64,000 nucleotides of DNA, from NCBI GenBank assembly GCA_963801035.1, contig CAWDDF010000011.1, forward strand, positions 1 through 64,000, in the 5' to 3' direction. This DNA comes from JACCZX01 sp963801035 (GTDB lineage: Bacteria; Pseudomonadota; Gammaproteobacteria; Burkholderiales; Burkholderiaceae_F). Below the pieces are notes generated by a model. It did no database searches. It was given only the letters and a program-made list of their open reading frames with translations, and was not told the origin of the DNA. Positions 28,904-39,165 of the stretch are shown piece by piece (the first letter of the stretch is position 1; each line of letters opens with the position of its first letter). A program made the position numbers and the translations under genes.

Positions 28904-29683
28904 ATGCTTTGGCTGCGATCGCTCGCGTACTTCGTTTACTTGTTCGTCACCGTCGTTCCGTGGGCGTTTGTCGTCCTCTCGGGCTGGCTATTTCCGGTGC
29001 ACACACGCTATTGGCTGTGCGCGCGCTGGACCGCGATGGCGATTTGGGGCGCGCGGGTTATCTGCGGCATCAAGTATCAGGTCGAAGGCTGGCACAACCT
29101 GCCGGATGGCCCGGCGATCGTGTTGCCGAAGCATCAATCGACGTGGGAAACGTTCTGGCTACCGACTGCGATGCCGCGCGATCTGACGTTCGTCTACAAG
29201 CGCGAGCTCAATTGGGTGCCGTTCTTTGGCTGGGGCATCGCCTCGGCGCAGATGATCAGCATCGATCGCAGCAAGGGGCAGGATGCCTTCGAGCAGGTTG
29301 TCGAACAGGGCAAGGATCGACTTGCGCGCGGATGGTGGATTGTCATCTTTCCCGAGGGAACGCGGACCAAGCCCGGCGCCACCAAGCGCTACAAGACCGG
29401 TGGCGCGCGGCTTGCGGTGCGCACCGGCGCATGGGCGCTGCCGATCGCCGTCAATTCGGGCGAGTTCTGGCCCAAAGGGCGGTTCATCAAGACACCTGGA
29501 ACGGTCAAGGTGTCGATTGGTCCGCCGATTGACCCGAGCGGCAAGAGCGCCGAAGAAGTCGCGCTGCTCGTCGAAACTTGGATCGAGTCAGAGATGCGCA
29601 GACTGGCTCCGCATCGATACAGCGCACCGTATGTGCCATCGAATGGCCGCGGTGTCGAAACTCCCGCGGCGGAGACGGCTTGA
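28904..29683 (+). CDS. plsC: 1-acyl-sn-glycerol-3-phosphate acyltransferase
   Basis: Makes phosphatidic acid from lysophosphatidic acid at the inner membrane. 259 residues with an N-terminal membrane helix (YFVYLFVTVVPWAFVVLSGW). The catalytic motif I is HQSTWE (H-x4-E rather than the common H-x4-D) near residue 77. SIDRSKG is motif II, and FPEGTRTKPG (near 149) binds glycerol phosphate. PIAVNSGEFWP is the last motif. Intact frame. It follows glyS directly and its stop overlaps the next start. Confidence 0.93.
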   Translation: MLWLRSLAYFVYLFVTVVPWAFVVLSGWLFPVHTRYWLCARWTAMAIWGARVICGIKYQVEGWHNLPDGPAIVLPKHQSTWETFWLPTAMPRDLTFVYKRELNWVPFFGWGIASAQMISIDRSKGQDAFEQVVEQGKDRLARGWWIVIFPEGTRTKPGATKRYKTGGARLAVRTGAWALPIAVNSGEFWPKGRFIKTPGTVKVSIGPPIDPSGKSAEEVALLVETWIESEMRRLAPHRYSAPYVPSNGRGVETPAAETA

Positions 29684-30456
29684 ATCAGCAGCTGGTGTTG
29701 GCGTTCGATTCGCCGCGCTCAACGGCACCACCCGTTTCGCTGGCAACGGAACGCCGGGTCGTAGTCGCAAATCAGATACTCGTCTACCGGCTGCATCGCG
29801 TGCGACGACGCAGCATCGGATTCCAGGTCAATGAACGTGGGTTGACCATTCGCGCTCCGCGGTCCGTTGCGCTGAAAGAGATTGAAGCCGCGATCGTCCA
29901 GAATCAGCGATGGATCCTCGCGAAGCAGACCGAATGGAACACGTGGTGCCAGCGCCTGCGCGAGTCCGCGATTCGCTTCGTCGAGGGCGGTGTCGTGCGC
30001 TACCTCGGCATGCCGATGACGCTGCGACTGGGTTCACCGGTGGCAAACGTCGATCACGATTCGCGCGAGATTCATCTGGCATTGCCAAAAGACGCGCCCG
30101 AGACTGATGTGCGCCAGGCGCTGCAGGCGTGGCTGCAGACTCAGGCGCAAGAGATCATCGGCGAGCGTGTCGCGTGCTTTGCCGATCGCATCCCACAGCG
30201 GTTCGCCGGATGGCGGCTGTCGTCAGCACGCACTCAATGGGGCTCGTGCTCGCGCGCAGGGCGCGTTCGGCTCAACTGGCGCCTCGTGCATTTTGCGGTG
30301 CCGGTCGTCGACTATGTGATTGCGCACGAGCTTGCGCATCTGCGGGAGCTCAATCACAGTCCACGCTTCTGGAAAGAAGTTGCACGTCTCCTTCCGGGTT
30401 ACGCAGCTGCGCGCGATCAGATCAGGCGCGTAGAGATTGCCGCGATATCTTTTTAG
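29680..30456 (+). CDS. YgjP/WLM-type zinc metallopeptidase (DUF45)
   Basis: A 258-residue protein with a C-terminal zinc site IAHELAHLRELNHSPRFW (HExxH near residue 214 with a third His), preceded by SSARTQWGSCS, the usual YgjP block. This is the SprT-like/DUF45 family; its substrate in bacteria is not established. It starts with a TTG whose last bases form the plsC stop (TTGA), so it is probably co-translated. The stop TAG at 30454-30456 overlaps the stop codon of the convergent rsmA gene. Confidence 0.85.
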   Translation: MNQQLVLAFDSPRSTAPPVSLATERRVVVANQILVYRLHRVRRRSIGFQVNERGLTIRAPRSVALKEIEAAIVQNQRWILAKQTEWNTWCQRLRESAIRFVEGGVVRYLGMPMTLRLGSPVANVDHDSREIHLALPKDAPETDVRQALQAWLQTQAQEIIGERVACFADRIPQRFAGWRLSSARTQWGSCSRAGRVRLNWRLVHFAVPVVDYVIAHELAHLRELNHSPRFWKEVARLLPGYAAARDQIRRVEIAAISF

Positions 30457-31242
30457 GGCGCAACCAGGCGGCGCGCGAGTTCGACAAAGCTTTGCAGACC
30501 CAGCGTTTCAGCCCGTGCTTGCGGATCAACGCCGCACTCGACGATCTGCTCGGCGTCGAGCAGTTCCGACAAGGCGTTGCGCAGCGTCTTGCGGCGCTGA
30601 CCGAACGCAGCGGCGACAACGCGGGCGAACGCTGCTGCGTCAACATTGGGGAGCTCGCTGGCCGCGAGTGGCTGCATTCGCACGACGCTCGATGTGACCT
30701 GTGGTGCGGGCCTGAACGCATCGCGCGGCACGTCGAAAATCTTCGTCAGCCGATAACGAAATTGCAGCATCACGGAAAGCCGGCCGTACGTCTTGCTGCC
30801 GGGCGCGGCGACCATGCGGTCGACTACCTCCCGTTGCAGCATGAAGTGTTGATCGATCACACTTTCTGCGATTTGCATTAGCGCAAATAACAGAGGTGTC
30901 GAAATGTTGTAGGGCAGGTTGCCGACGATGCGCAACGGACCTGTTGCCAGCGCGCTCCAATTGAACGTCAGCGCATCGGCCTCGATCAGCGTCAGCTTTT
31001 CTGCCGGAAACCGTGATTCGCAATCTGGCAGCCAAGTCGCGATCGATTTCGATCGCGTGCAGATGGCCAACGCGCTCGATCAACGTGCCCGTCAGCGCTG
31101 CCTGACCGGGACCGATCTCGACAATTGATTGTCCAGGACGTGGATCGATGGCATCGACGATCCGACGGACGACATCGGCGTCATGCAGAAAATTCTGGCC
31201 GAATCGCTTACGCGGACGATGCGGCTCCGCCGCACCTGTCAT
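30453..31242 (-). CDS. rsmA: 16S rRNA adenine(1518/1519)-N6 dimethyltransferase, one frameshift
   Basis: Dimethylates two adjacent adenines near the 3' end of 16S rRNA (KsgA). RKRFGQNFLHD begins the protein, IVEIGPGQAALTG is SAM motif I, AIEIDRDLAARL motif II, and IVGNLPYNIST contains the N-L-P-Y catalytic motif. The C-terminal domain has FGQRRKTLRNAL. One indel near 31022 follows the SAM-binding half. The start overlaps the pdxA stop by 4 bp. It is the last gene of the lptD-surA-pdxA-rsmA run, as in many proteobacteria. Confidence 0.94.
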
Positions 31243-32258
31243 GCTGCCTGCTGCTGATGCAGCGCGCGACGCGCCAGTTCGATCGCAAGTTTCAGCGCAG
31301 CCCGCATGCTGCCGGCATCCGCGCGACCGGTGCCAGCCAGATCAAGCGCGGTACCGTGGTCAACTGAAGTACGAACAAACGGCAAACCCAGCGTGACATT
31401 GACGCCATGACCGAAGGTCGCGTACTTCAGCACCGGAAGCCCCTGGTCGTGAAACATCGCAAGCACCGCGTCGTAGCGCTGCACCAGCGAGGGAACGAAA
31501 ACTGTGTCAGCGGGCAACGGACCGTCGACGCGGTATCCCTGGCTGCGCAGCCTTGAAACCGCAGGCGCGATGATTTCGATCTCTTCGCGGCCCATGTGGC
31601 CACCTTCACCCGCGTGCGGATTCAGGCCGGTGACAACCACGCGCGGCGTATCGATGCCGAATCGTGACTGCAACTCGGTGAGCAGGATCTTCAGAACAGC
31701 GGCGACGCCGTCGACGCTCAACGCGCCAGCGACCGAGGCAATCGGCAGATGCGTCGTTGCGAGTGCCACCCGCAGTGGACCGTGCGCAGTGTCGCCAGCC
31801 AGCATCATGACTACACGCGACGTACCGGTGCGTTCGGCCAGATATTCGGTGTGGCCCGTGAACGCAACTCGAGCATCGTTGATAACGCTCTTCTGCACTG
31901 GCGCTGTGACAATCGCGTCGTACTCGCCGGCCATCGCCCCGGCAATGGCACGATCGAGCGTTGCGAGAACGTAGTGCGCATTGCGTGAATCGCGACGGCC
32001 TGCGATGGCGGCGGTACGCAGCGGTACGTGTTCGATGTCTGCGGCGGGCGGCCACGGCATGTGCGTGGCGTGCGCCCGGTGCTCAAGGAGCCCAGCGTCG
32101 CCGATCAACGTGATGCGTGCATCGTTGCCCGCGTCACTGATCACGTTCAGCGCAGCCAGCGATATTTCGGGGCCGATACCGGCAGGCTCGCCGGCCGTGA
32201 TCGCGATGCGCGGCGCGTCGCCCTGCTTACGAGCGATCGTCGAGCCGATACTCGACAT
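31239..32258 (-). CDS. pdxA: 4-hydroxythreonine-4-phosphate dehydrogenase
   Basis: A pyridoxal phosphate synthesis enzyme (DXP-dependent route). 339 residues, intact: ITAGEPAGIGPEI at the N-terminus, AIVTAPVQKSVIND, FTGHTEYLAERT with metal ligand His, TGLNPHAGEGGHMGREE, MFHDQGLPVLKY and SVDHGTALDLAGTGRAD. The ATG at 32258 overlaps the end of surA by 32 bp; no better start is visible, so coupling to surA is likely. The product is complete with all three metal-binding histidines. Confidence 0.96.
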   Translation of the reverse strand: MSSIGSTIARKQGDAPRIAITAGEPAGIGPEISLAALNVISDAGNDARITLIGDAGLLEHRAHATHMPWPPAADIEHVPLRTAAIAGRRDSRNAHYVLATLDRAIAGAMAGEYDAIVTAPVQKSVINDARVAFTGHTEYLAERTGTSRVVMMLAGDTAHGPLRVALATTHLPIASVAGALSVDGVAAVLKILLTELQSRFGIDTPRVVVTGLNPHAGEGGHMGREEIEIIAPAVSRLRSQGYRVDGPLPADTVFVPSLVQRYDAVLAMFHDQGLPVLKYATFGHGVNVTLGLPFVRTSVDHGTALDLAGTGRADAGSMRAALKLAIELARRALHQQQAA

Positions 32259-33621
32259 ACGTCTTGTCGCGTAGTTGCCGCATCCAGTCTTGATACGCCT
32301 CGTCTGCCTTGCGATCGCGCAGCGCCTGTCGGGCCTGCAGTCGCGCCCGGTCAGATGAAGCCTGCTCGGTGCGGCGCTCGAGCACTTGTATCAAGTGCCA
32401 GCCGAACGGTGACTGAACCGGCGGGCTGACTTGGTTCGGCTTCAACGCGTTCATCGCCTTCTCGAATTCGGGCACGGTATCGCCGGGGTATAGCCACCCT
32501 AGATCTCCCCCGCGGCTACCGCTCGGATCGAGCGAATGCAGGCGAGCGAGCGTGCCAAATTCGATCTGCCCCGCTTCGACGCGCTGCTTCATTTCCTCAA
32601 GCCTGCGCTTGACGTCAGGCTCGGGCATCAGCTCTGAGACGCGCAGCAGGATGTGACGCGCGTGCGTTTGCTGCACCGGGCCAGTCGCAAGCTTGCTGTC
32701 GACGCCGCTGCGTCGCCCAAGAACTTTCAAAATATGAAAGCCATTCGGGCTGCGAATCACCGGGGTCACGTCGCCGGGCTTGAGACCTTTGATAGCGTCG
32801 ATAAACAGCGTAGGCAAACGGTCTGCGTTGCGCCAACCCAGCTCGCCACCCTGCAGAGCCTCCGGAGCGTTCGAGAAACTGGCCGCGACGCGTGCGAAAT
32901 CGGCGCCGCCTTTAAGTTGCACGATCAGCTCCTCGGCGCGCGTCCGCGCGGCGTCGACGCGGTCACTCGGCGAGTTTTCCGGTACCCGCAGCAGAATTTG
33001 CGCAATGTTGATCTCTTCGGAATCGGCGCTGACTCCCGATTGTGCGGCGATGAAGTTTTCAAGTTCGCTGTCCGAGATTTGAACGCGCGAGTCCACCTCA
33101 CGCTCGCGAAGCCGATTCAGGATGATGTCCTGCCGAACGTCGTCGCGAAACTGCGTGAACGAAACACCGTCGGCTTCGAGCCGCTGCCGCAGCGCTTGCA
33201 ACGAGAGGCCGTTCGACTCTGCGATGCGGCCAAGCGCTGCGTTGACAGTCGCATCGTCCACGCGAACACCGGTTTCGCGAGCCAGCTGCATTTGCGCGCG
33301 ATCGACGATCATCCGCTCGAGCACCTGGCGCTCGAGGACATCTGCGGACGGCGGCTGAATCTTCTGCCGGCGCAGCTGCACTTCGGCCACGCGTGCCCGC
33401 GCGCGCAGTTCGTTGGCGGTAACGACTTCATCGTTGACAACGGCGACGATGCGGTCAATCGTTCGCGAAGCCGGGCGGGGTGTCGCCGCATTCGCTGCAG
33501 CAGCGGCGGGGCCTGACGGTTGTACCGCCTGCCCCTGCGCGAGGCTGCCACCGGCCGCGATCAATGCCGCGAAGGGCAGGGCGAACTTGCTGAGTTTGAT
33601 TAAGGTGACGGATCGGATCAT
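32227..33621 (-). CDS. surA: Periplasmic chaperone and prolyl isomerase SurA
   Basis: Escorts outer-membrane proteins, including LptD, through the periplasm. 464 residues: a signal peptide (FALPFAALIAAGGSLAQ), the SurA N-terminal domain beginning DRIVAVVNDEVVTANEL, and two parvulin domains (about 200-300 and 315-420; THARHILLRVSEL, SRGGDLGWLYPGD and FGWHLIQVLERR mark the second). The C-terminal helix ends the protein. Frame intact. It lies 71 bp downstream of lptD. Confidence 0.96.
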   Translation of the reverse strand: MIRSVTLIKLSKFALPFAALIAAGGSLAQGQAVQPSGPAAAAANAATPRPASRTIDRIVAVVNDEVVTANELRARARVAEVQLRRQKIQPPSADVLERQVLERMIVDRAQMQLARETGVRVDDATVNAALGRIAESNGLSLQALRQRLEADGVSFTQFRDDVRQDIILNRLREREVDSRVQISDSELENFIAAQSGVSADSEEINIAQILLRVPENSPSDRVDAARTRAEELIVQLKGGADFARVAASFSNAPEALQGGELGWRNADRLPTLFIDAIKGLKPGDVTPVIRSPNGFHILKVLGRRSGVDSKLATGPVQQTHARHILLRVSELMPEPDVKRRLEEMKQRVEAGQIEFGTLARLHSLDPSGSRGGDLGWLYPGDTVPEFEKAMNALKPNQVSPPVQSPFGWHLIQVLERRTEQASSDRARLQARQALRDRKADEAYQDWMRQLRDKTYVEYRLDDRS

Positions 33622-33692
33622 TGGGTAGTTTGGGCGTATCTGTTTGCGCAGTGTTCGCGCATTCGTTCGCTTGCTGCGCGTTACGCTCGCGC

Positions 33693-35988
33693 TTACTCGT
33701 AGTAGTCAAAACGCCCTGGCTCTCGGGGCACCGGGTTCAATAGCTGATAGCCGGGAATATTACGCTGCAGCAGGTTGGCTGCGCTTGATCCGACACTCGT
33801 CAACCCGTTGAGTTCCAGCTGCACATAGAAGTTGGTCGTCGTTGTTTGCGCTGTCGTGGCAAACCGCTGCACGGCCAAGCGCAGCAGCCAACAGTCCTGC
33901 TGGTACTCCAACGCGGCGATTATGTCGACAAAGCGCTTGTCTTCAAGCGAATAGTTCACTCGACCAACCGCGTACCACCGATTCGACAGCGGCCACTGGC
34001 CAGAGATATCTATCTGACTGATGCCATCTGGCTGATAACGGTAGTACGCAGTCAGCACCGACGCGCGGCGCGGCTGCCAGCGAACACCGGCAGTTGCCCG
34101 AACGAACTCGGCGGGTTCCGCGGCGTATTGAGCGGCGAGATCGATTGCCCACGAGCGTCCCAACTGCGCGGTCAACGCTGCCAGTACATCGGTCGAGTCG
34201 CTGGTGCGCGGAGTTTCACCCGGCAACGTGACACGCTGGTCGGTGAAGTAATAGCGCTGCCCAATTGACGCGCGCAACCGTTCGGCACCGGTCTCGGAAT
34301 CCAGAATGCGCGTCGTCAGTGCCGCCGTAAGCTGGTTAGCTTCCGAAATTCGATCCGAACCCGAGTAGATGTTTTCGGTGAACAGTTGCGAATAGTTCAG
34401 ATCCGCGAGCGCACTGTCGAAGTTTGGCAAATCGCTTTGATCCCGAAATGGGATGTATGCATAGAACAGGCGCGGCTCGAGCGTTTGCTGCGCGGCGCGG
34501 CCGAACCATCCAACGTCACGCTCGAAAATGAGACCCGTATCGAGGCTCAAGATCGGGAGCGTCCGCGTCGGCGTGGAGTCGGTCGGATGAAATGCTGGGT
34601 CCAAGTCATAGGCCGTCGAAGACACGCGAGCTCGCGGCACTACGAACCAACCAGGCGCCAGAATTGGATACGCTGTTCGAATATCCGCTATGTAGCGATT
34701 GCCCTTTTCCAGCGTCGGATGTTCGAAGCGCGTTCCTTCGAGCGCCGCCGCCGCTTCGAAACCGCGCCAATCTGCAATGTAGCCATTTACAGTCGCCTGC
34801 GGCACTCGCTCGTACGGCTTCGCAACCGGCTGCGACAGATCGGGATCCTGCAGCACTTGGTTCTTCGTTACTCGGACGGCGGTATTCCAATACGCCTGGT
34901 TGTATGCGAGATAACCGTCCTGCGGCAGGACCTTTTGAGATGTGTCGACAATCGTCGTTCCGAAATCGACAAAGTATCGATCGTCCGAAGCGTGGTTGTA
35001 GTTGATGCCCGCCGCAAGGCCCGACGGTGCTGCGTATTCGTACCGAACCGCTGCGAAGTCTCTGGACGAGCCGAACTCTCGGTCTTTCGCAATGCCGTGG
35101 TACAGCAGTGTGGCCCGCTGCGTCGGACTTAGATAGCGCAGCTCGTTTTCGAACAGCACACCGCGCCTGGTCATTACCCGCGGAGTCAATGTGTAGTCGT
35201 AGTTGGGCGCAAGGTTGAAGTAGTACGGTGTACTGATGTCCGTTCCAAGGGTGGAGCTCAGCCCAAAGCTCGGTGTCAGGAAACCGGACTTGCGCCGGTC
35301 GCTGGTGGGAAAACTAAGAATCGGCGAAGCAAGAACGGGCAGGCCCTTGAAGTAAAGCGTTGCAAACGTTGCGGTTGCCGTTTCGTCGAGCCCATCGAAC
35401 TCGATTGCCTCGGCCTGCACCCACCATGCGTTGTCTCCCGGGCCGCACGTTGTGAATCTCGCCCTTTCCATTCGCGCCCGATCACTTCCGAGAAACTCCA
35501 CAAGCTCGGCCTCGCCGCGCCCTCGGCGAGGCGCATAAGTGAAGTTCGCATCGGGCATCGTTCCGGTCTGTGCGTCGACGCGAAAATCAAGCCTCGGCCC
35601 GGCGAACGCCGCGCCGTCGCGAAACACGCGCGCCTGGCCTTCGACGTTGACGATGTCGGTTGCCTGCGTATACGTAATCGTGTCGCCGCGAAGGACAGTG
35701 CCACCGCGGCGTATCTCGGCGTCGCCTCGCAGAATTAGCTTTTCATCGATCGTGCCGTCGATGTTCTGAGCGCGCGCAAACGTCGGTGCGCGGTCGCGAA
35801 CGGGAGCACGATTTTCGTCGAGCTGACGTTCAAGTTTCAGTTGCGGGCGCCCCGAGGTCTGCGTGTTGTCGTTTGTAATCGTTTGGGCGAATGCATCAGC
35901 ACTCGTCGTCAGATATCCCGCATGCAACACCGAAATCAGGAACAACGGAGAATTTCGACCGAATGGTCCTCGGCAAGCGCGGCCTCAT
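33693..35988 (-). CDS. lptD: LPS-assembly outer membrane protein LptD
   Basis: Inserts LPS into the outer leaflet together with LptE. About 750 residues: an N-terminal OstA/LptA-like jellyroll (LILRGDAEIRRGGTVLRGDTI), then a long beta-barrel with TSDRRKSGFLTPSFG, LLYHGIAKDREFG and LFYAYIPFRDQSDLPNFDS. There are only two cysteines, TTCGPGD and QQDCWLLR. The obvious open frame starts at a TTG (35945). An ATG at 35988 followed by basic residues (MRPRLPRTIRSKF) plus one indel would supply a normal signal peptide, so I use it as the likely start. Divergent from amgK. Confidence 0.93.
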
Positions 35989-36115
35989 GTTCTTAGTATG
36001 GACAGGCCCTAGAATCTGTGAACGCTGTTTTGGCCAGCAAGTGCCCGAGCAAAGCGCGCCGATTATAGGCACCGGTTCTACCTATCAGGCTCTGGCCGAG
36101 GCGATCTCCGACTGC

Positions 36116-37134
36116 ATGATTCCATCTGCTCCTACTTTGACCGGAGAGTCCGAAGACGCACGGCTTGTTTCGCTTCGAGCTTGGCTCGGACCTCTGGCTC
36201 CTCGCTACGGATTGATTCTTTCCACGCTGCGGCCGGCGTCGGTTGACGCGAGCTCGCGTCGATACTTTCGCGTGGATGGCGAAGGGGACACCTTGATTGC
36301 GATGGATGCACCACCGGCGACCGAGGACTCCCGTCCATTCGTTCGAGTGGCCGGGCTGATGCGAACAGCCGGCGTGCATGTGCCCGACGTTCTAGTCAGC
36401 GATCTCGCGCAGGGTTTCCTATTGCTGTCCGATCTTGGCACCGCAACGTATCTGACGTCGCTCACCGACGCCAACGCCGACGAACTTTTCGGCGATGCGA
36501 TCGACGCGGTAATCCGGTGGCAGCTTTCGACAACTGATGAAGCTTTGCCTCCGTACGACGAAAAATTGTTGCGGCGGGAGCTCAGTTTGTTTCCTGACTG
36601 GTTTGTGGCCCGGCATATAAAGCGTCATCTCACCGCGGCGCAGGAGAGCGGTGCTCGCGCAGATGTTTAACTTCATCGTCTCGACGAAATCTTGCGCAAC
36701 CCAAGGTTTTCGTGCATCGCGACTACATGCCTCGTAATCTGATGGTGTCCAATCCCAACCCCGGCGTTCTCGACTTTCAGGATGCAGTGATCGGTCCGAT
36801 CAGTTACGACGTCGTGTCGCTATTCCGCGATGCATTCATTAGTTGGGATAACGCCCGCGTGCGTGCGTGGACACGCGTTTACTTTGATCGGGCTCGAGCA
36901 GCAGGGCTGCCGGTCGGACCCGACTTTGACGCTTTCTGGCGTGATTTTGAATGGATGGGATTGCAGCGGCATTTAAAAGTGTTGGGGATTTTCGCGCGCA
37001 TCAGGTATCGCGATGGCAAGCCGCACTATCTCGAAGACGCCCCCCGATTTATCGGTTACGTGCGTGATGTAGTTGAGCGGTATAACGAGCTTAAGCCGCT
37101 GGCACGATTGTTCGACGAATTGGGATTGACGTGA
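36116..37134 (+). CDS. amgK: Anomeric MurNAc/GlcNAc sugar kinase (AmgK), frameshifted
   Basis: Phosphorylates recycled MurNAc at C1, the first step of a peptidoglycan-recycling route that bypasses de novo UDP-MurNAc synthesis. APH-fold kinase: SRRYFRVDGEGDTLIAMDAPP binds ATP, LLLSDLGTATYL is the hinge, and the catalytic loop is VHRDYMPRNLMV followed by VLDFQDAVIGPISYDVVSL with the metal-binding Asp. Three closely spaced indels lie between 36660 and 36705, just before the catalytic loop. I choose the ATG at 36116. It is coupled to murU by a GTGA overlap. Confidence 0.88.
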
Positions 37135-37883
37135 CACCTGTGGTGACGCATGCGCTGATTTTGGCCGCCGGCCGCGGTGAGCGAATGCGTCCTTTGACCG
37201 ATGCGACGCCGAAGCCACTGCTGCAAGCGGGCGGCAAGCGCCTTATCGAGTGGCAGATCGAAGCGCTTGTGGCCGCCGGTGTACGTGAAATCGTTATTAA
37301 CGTCGCCCATCTGCCGGATCAGTTCGACGCTGCATTGGGTGACGGCCGCCGCTACGGCGCGGTACTGCGCTATTCGCGCGAGGGTGAAAGCGCGGACGAT
37401 GCGCTGGAATCTCTCGGCGGGATCGTCAAGGCGCTGCCGTGGCTCGGCGATTCGCCGTTTATCGTCACGAGCGGCGATATCGTCACCGACTATCCGTACC
37501 ATCATCTGCACGCGGCAAGCGAAATGCAACAGCGTGACGACGCCGATGCTCATCTGGTGCTGGTCGAGAATCCTACGTTTCATCCACGCGGAGACATGGG
37601 ACTGACGAACGAATGGATCGATCCGGATGCCACGCAGCGCTTGACTTACGCAAACATCGGTGTCTTCTCGCCACGCCTGTTCGCTGACGTCGCAAGTACA
37701 TTGCAGCGTGGCCGCGCAACATTGTTTCCATGGCTGTATGAGGCGGCTCGGGCGCGCAGAGTCAGCGGCGAGGTGTATCACGGGCGTTGGTGGAACGCGG
37801 GCACACCCGATGAGCTTTCGCGGCTCGACGCAAACCTGATGTGCGTATCTAACCCAACTGCCTCGGACGAGGTCGGACAGTGA
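37131..37883 (+). CDS. murU: MurNAc-1-phosphate uridylyltransferase (MurU)
   Basis: Converts MurNAc 1-phosphate to UDP-MurNAc after AmgK. A 250-residue nucleotidyltransferase with ALILAAGRGERMRPLTDATP, the signature KPLLQAGGKRLIEWQIE, VINVAHLPDQF, FIVTSGDIVTDYPY and GRWWNAGTPDEL. It is shorter than glucose-1-phosphate thymidylyltransferases, as MurU is. GTG start at 37131 overlapping the amgK stop. The pair next to lptD matches the arrangement known in Pseudomonas putida. Confidence 0.9.
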   Translation: MTPVVTHALILAAGRGERMRPLTDATPKPLLQAGGKRLIEWQIEALVAAGVREIVINVAHLPDQFDAALGDGRRYGAVLRYSREGESADDALESLGGIVKALPWLGDSPFIVTSGDIVTDYPYHHLHAASEMQQRDDADAHLVLVENPTFHPRGDMGLTNEWIDPDATQRLTYANIGVFSPRLFADVASTLQRGRATLFPWLYEAARARRVSGEVYHGRWWNAGTPDELSRLDANLMCVSNPTASDEVGQ

Positions 37884-39073
37884 CTGTCGGGCCAACTGAC
37901 TGCTGCGCTGAAACCGATCGCCATTCTCGGCGGCGGCCCGGTGGGACTCGCGCTCGCGCTTGTTGCTCGCCAAACGTGCGGTGCCTTCCGTTGTGTTCGA
38001 TGCGCGCAGCGTCGAGGAGGCGAGTGCGGATCGGCGCTTGCTTGCGCTATCGCTCGGCTCGCTGCAAACACTTCGCGCAATCACTGAGCTGGGTTCTGCG
38101 CACGCGCCGGTTTTGGCTCCCATCAACACGGTCATCGTGTCTTCGGTCGGGCAGTTCGGCCGAGCGGTGATCGGCGAGCGGGATGTCGGCGCAGAAATGC
38201 TCGGCGCGACGATAAGGTATGGCGAGTTAATCACGGCGTTGTCGGCTGCGGCCGAAGCGGAACCGATTATTTCGGTGCGCCGTCCGCTGAAAGTCCTGTC
38301 GGTACGGCAATCGCCGTCGAGCGTTGAGGTCGAACTCCAGGGCGAGACACCAATTCGCCGCGCCGCTGGCGCTGAGTGCTGAAGGCTTCGGCACCGAGCC
38401 GATCGCTTCGGCGAAGTACTCGGCGCTGATCGCTGATCTTGACGTCACTGGAATCGAACGCGGCACCGCGTGCGAGCGGTTTACGCGGGACGGGCCATTG
38501 GCGTTGTTGCCGTTGCCGTCGAACGCGACATCCGGTGCGCAGAAAATGGCGCTGGTTTGGTGCATGACGAATGCCGAGGCTGATCGCCGCAGCGCACTTA
38601 GCGACAGCGCGTTTCTGGAGGAACTCGGCTTGCAGTTAGGGGAGCGCAATCTGCGCGTCGTGGCGTTGCAATCACGCAAGCGCTTTCCGTTGCACGAGCG
38701 TGCGCGAAGCGATTTGGTCGAGCATCGAATCGCCTATTTGGGAAACGCGGCGCAAACGTTGCATCCGGTCGCCGGTCAAGGTCTAAATCTCGGGCTGCGC
38801 GACGGCGCTGTTCTCGCAGAGCTGATCGCCGCCGCTTATTCCGCTGCTGACTCATCGGACGGTGATCCTATCTCTGCATTACACGCTTACGCGCAATCGC
38901 GGCGTGCCGATCGGGCTGCGATCGTCGCGCTCACTCGCACGGCGCCAGCTTTTTTTTCGACGCGATTCACCCCCGTTGCTATTGCCCGATCGATCGGGCT
39001 CACTGCATTGGCGGTTGTTCCAAATTTGCGACGCGAGTTCGCACGATTGCTGATGTTCGGCGTACGCTTTTAA
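37880..39073 (+). CDS. ubiH: UbiH/Coq6-family FAD-dependent monooxygenase, frameshifted
   Basis: A flavoprotein hydroxylase, most likely of the ubiquinone pathway. The N-terminal IAILGGGPVGLALALV is the FAD dinucleotide-binding loop, RLLALSLGSLQTL is the UbiH substrate block, and RIAYLGNAAQTLHPVAGQGLNLGLRD is the diagnostic FAD/ribityl motif. FGVRF ends the protein. Indels lie within the first 80 bp, near 37960 and near 38345. The start is probably the GTG at 37880 overlapping the murU stop, which requires one indel. The hydroxylated ring position cannot be told from sequence. Confidence 0.83.
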
Positions 39074-39165
39074 AGTCAAGCGCTCAACGCAATATTTTGC
39101 TGGGCGATGTTCGCTAATATCCACGCTCACCCGCTCGCCTCCCTTCGTCTCCACATTCGATCGTG

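Noticed and set aside
37056..38234. A 392-codon open frame on the minus strand opposite murU and ubiH
   Set aside because: Crosses two real genes, no family features, and composition typical of an antisense shadow in GC-rich DNA.
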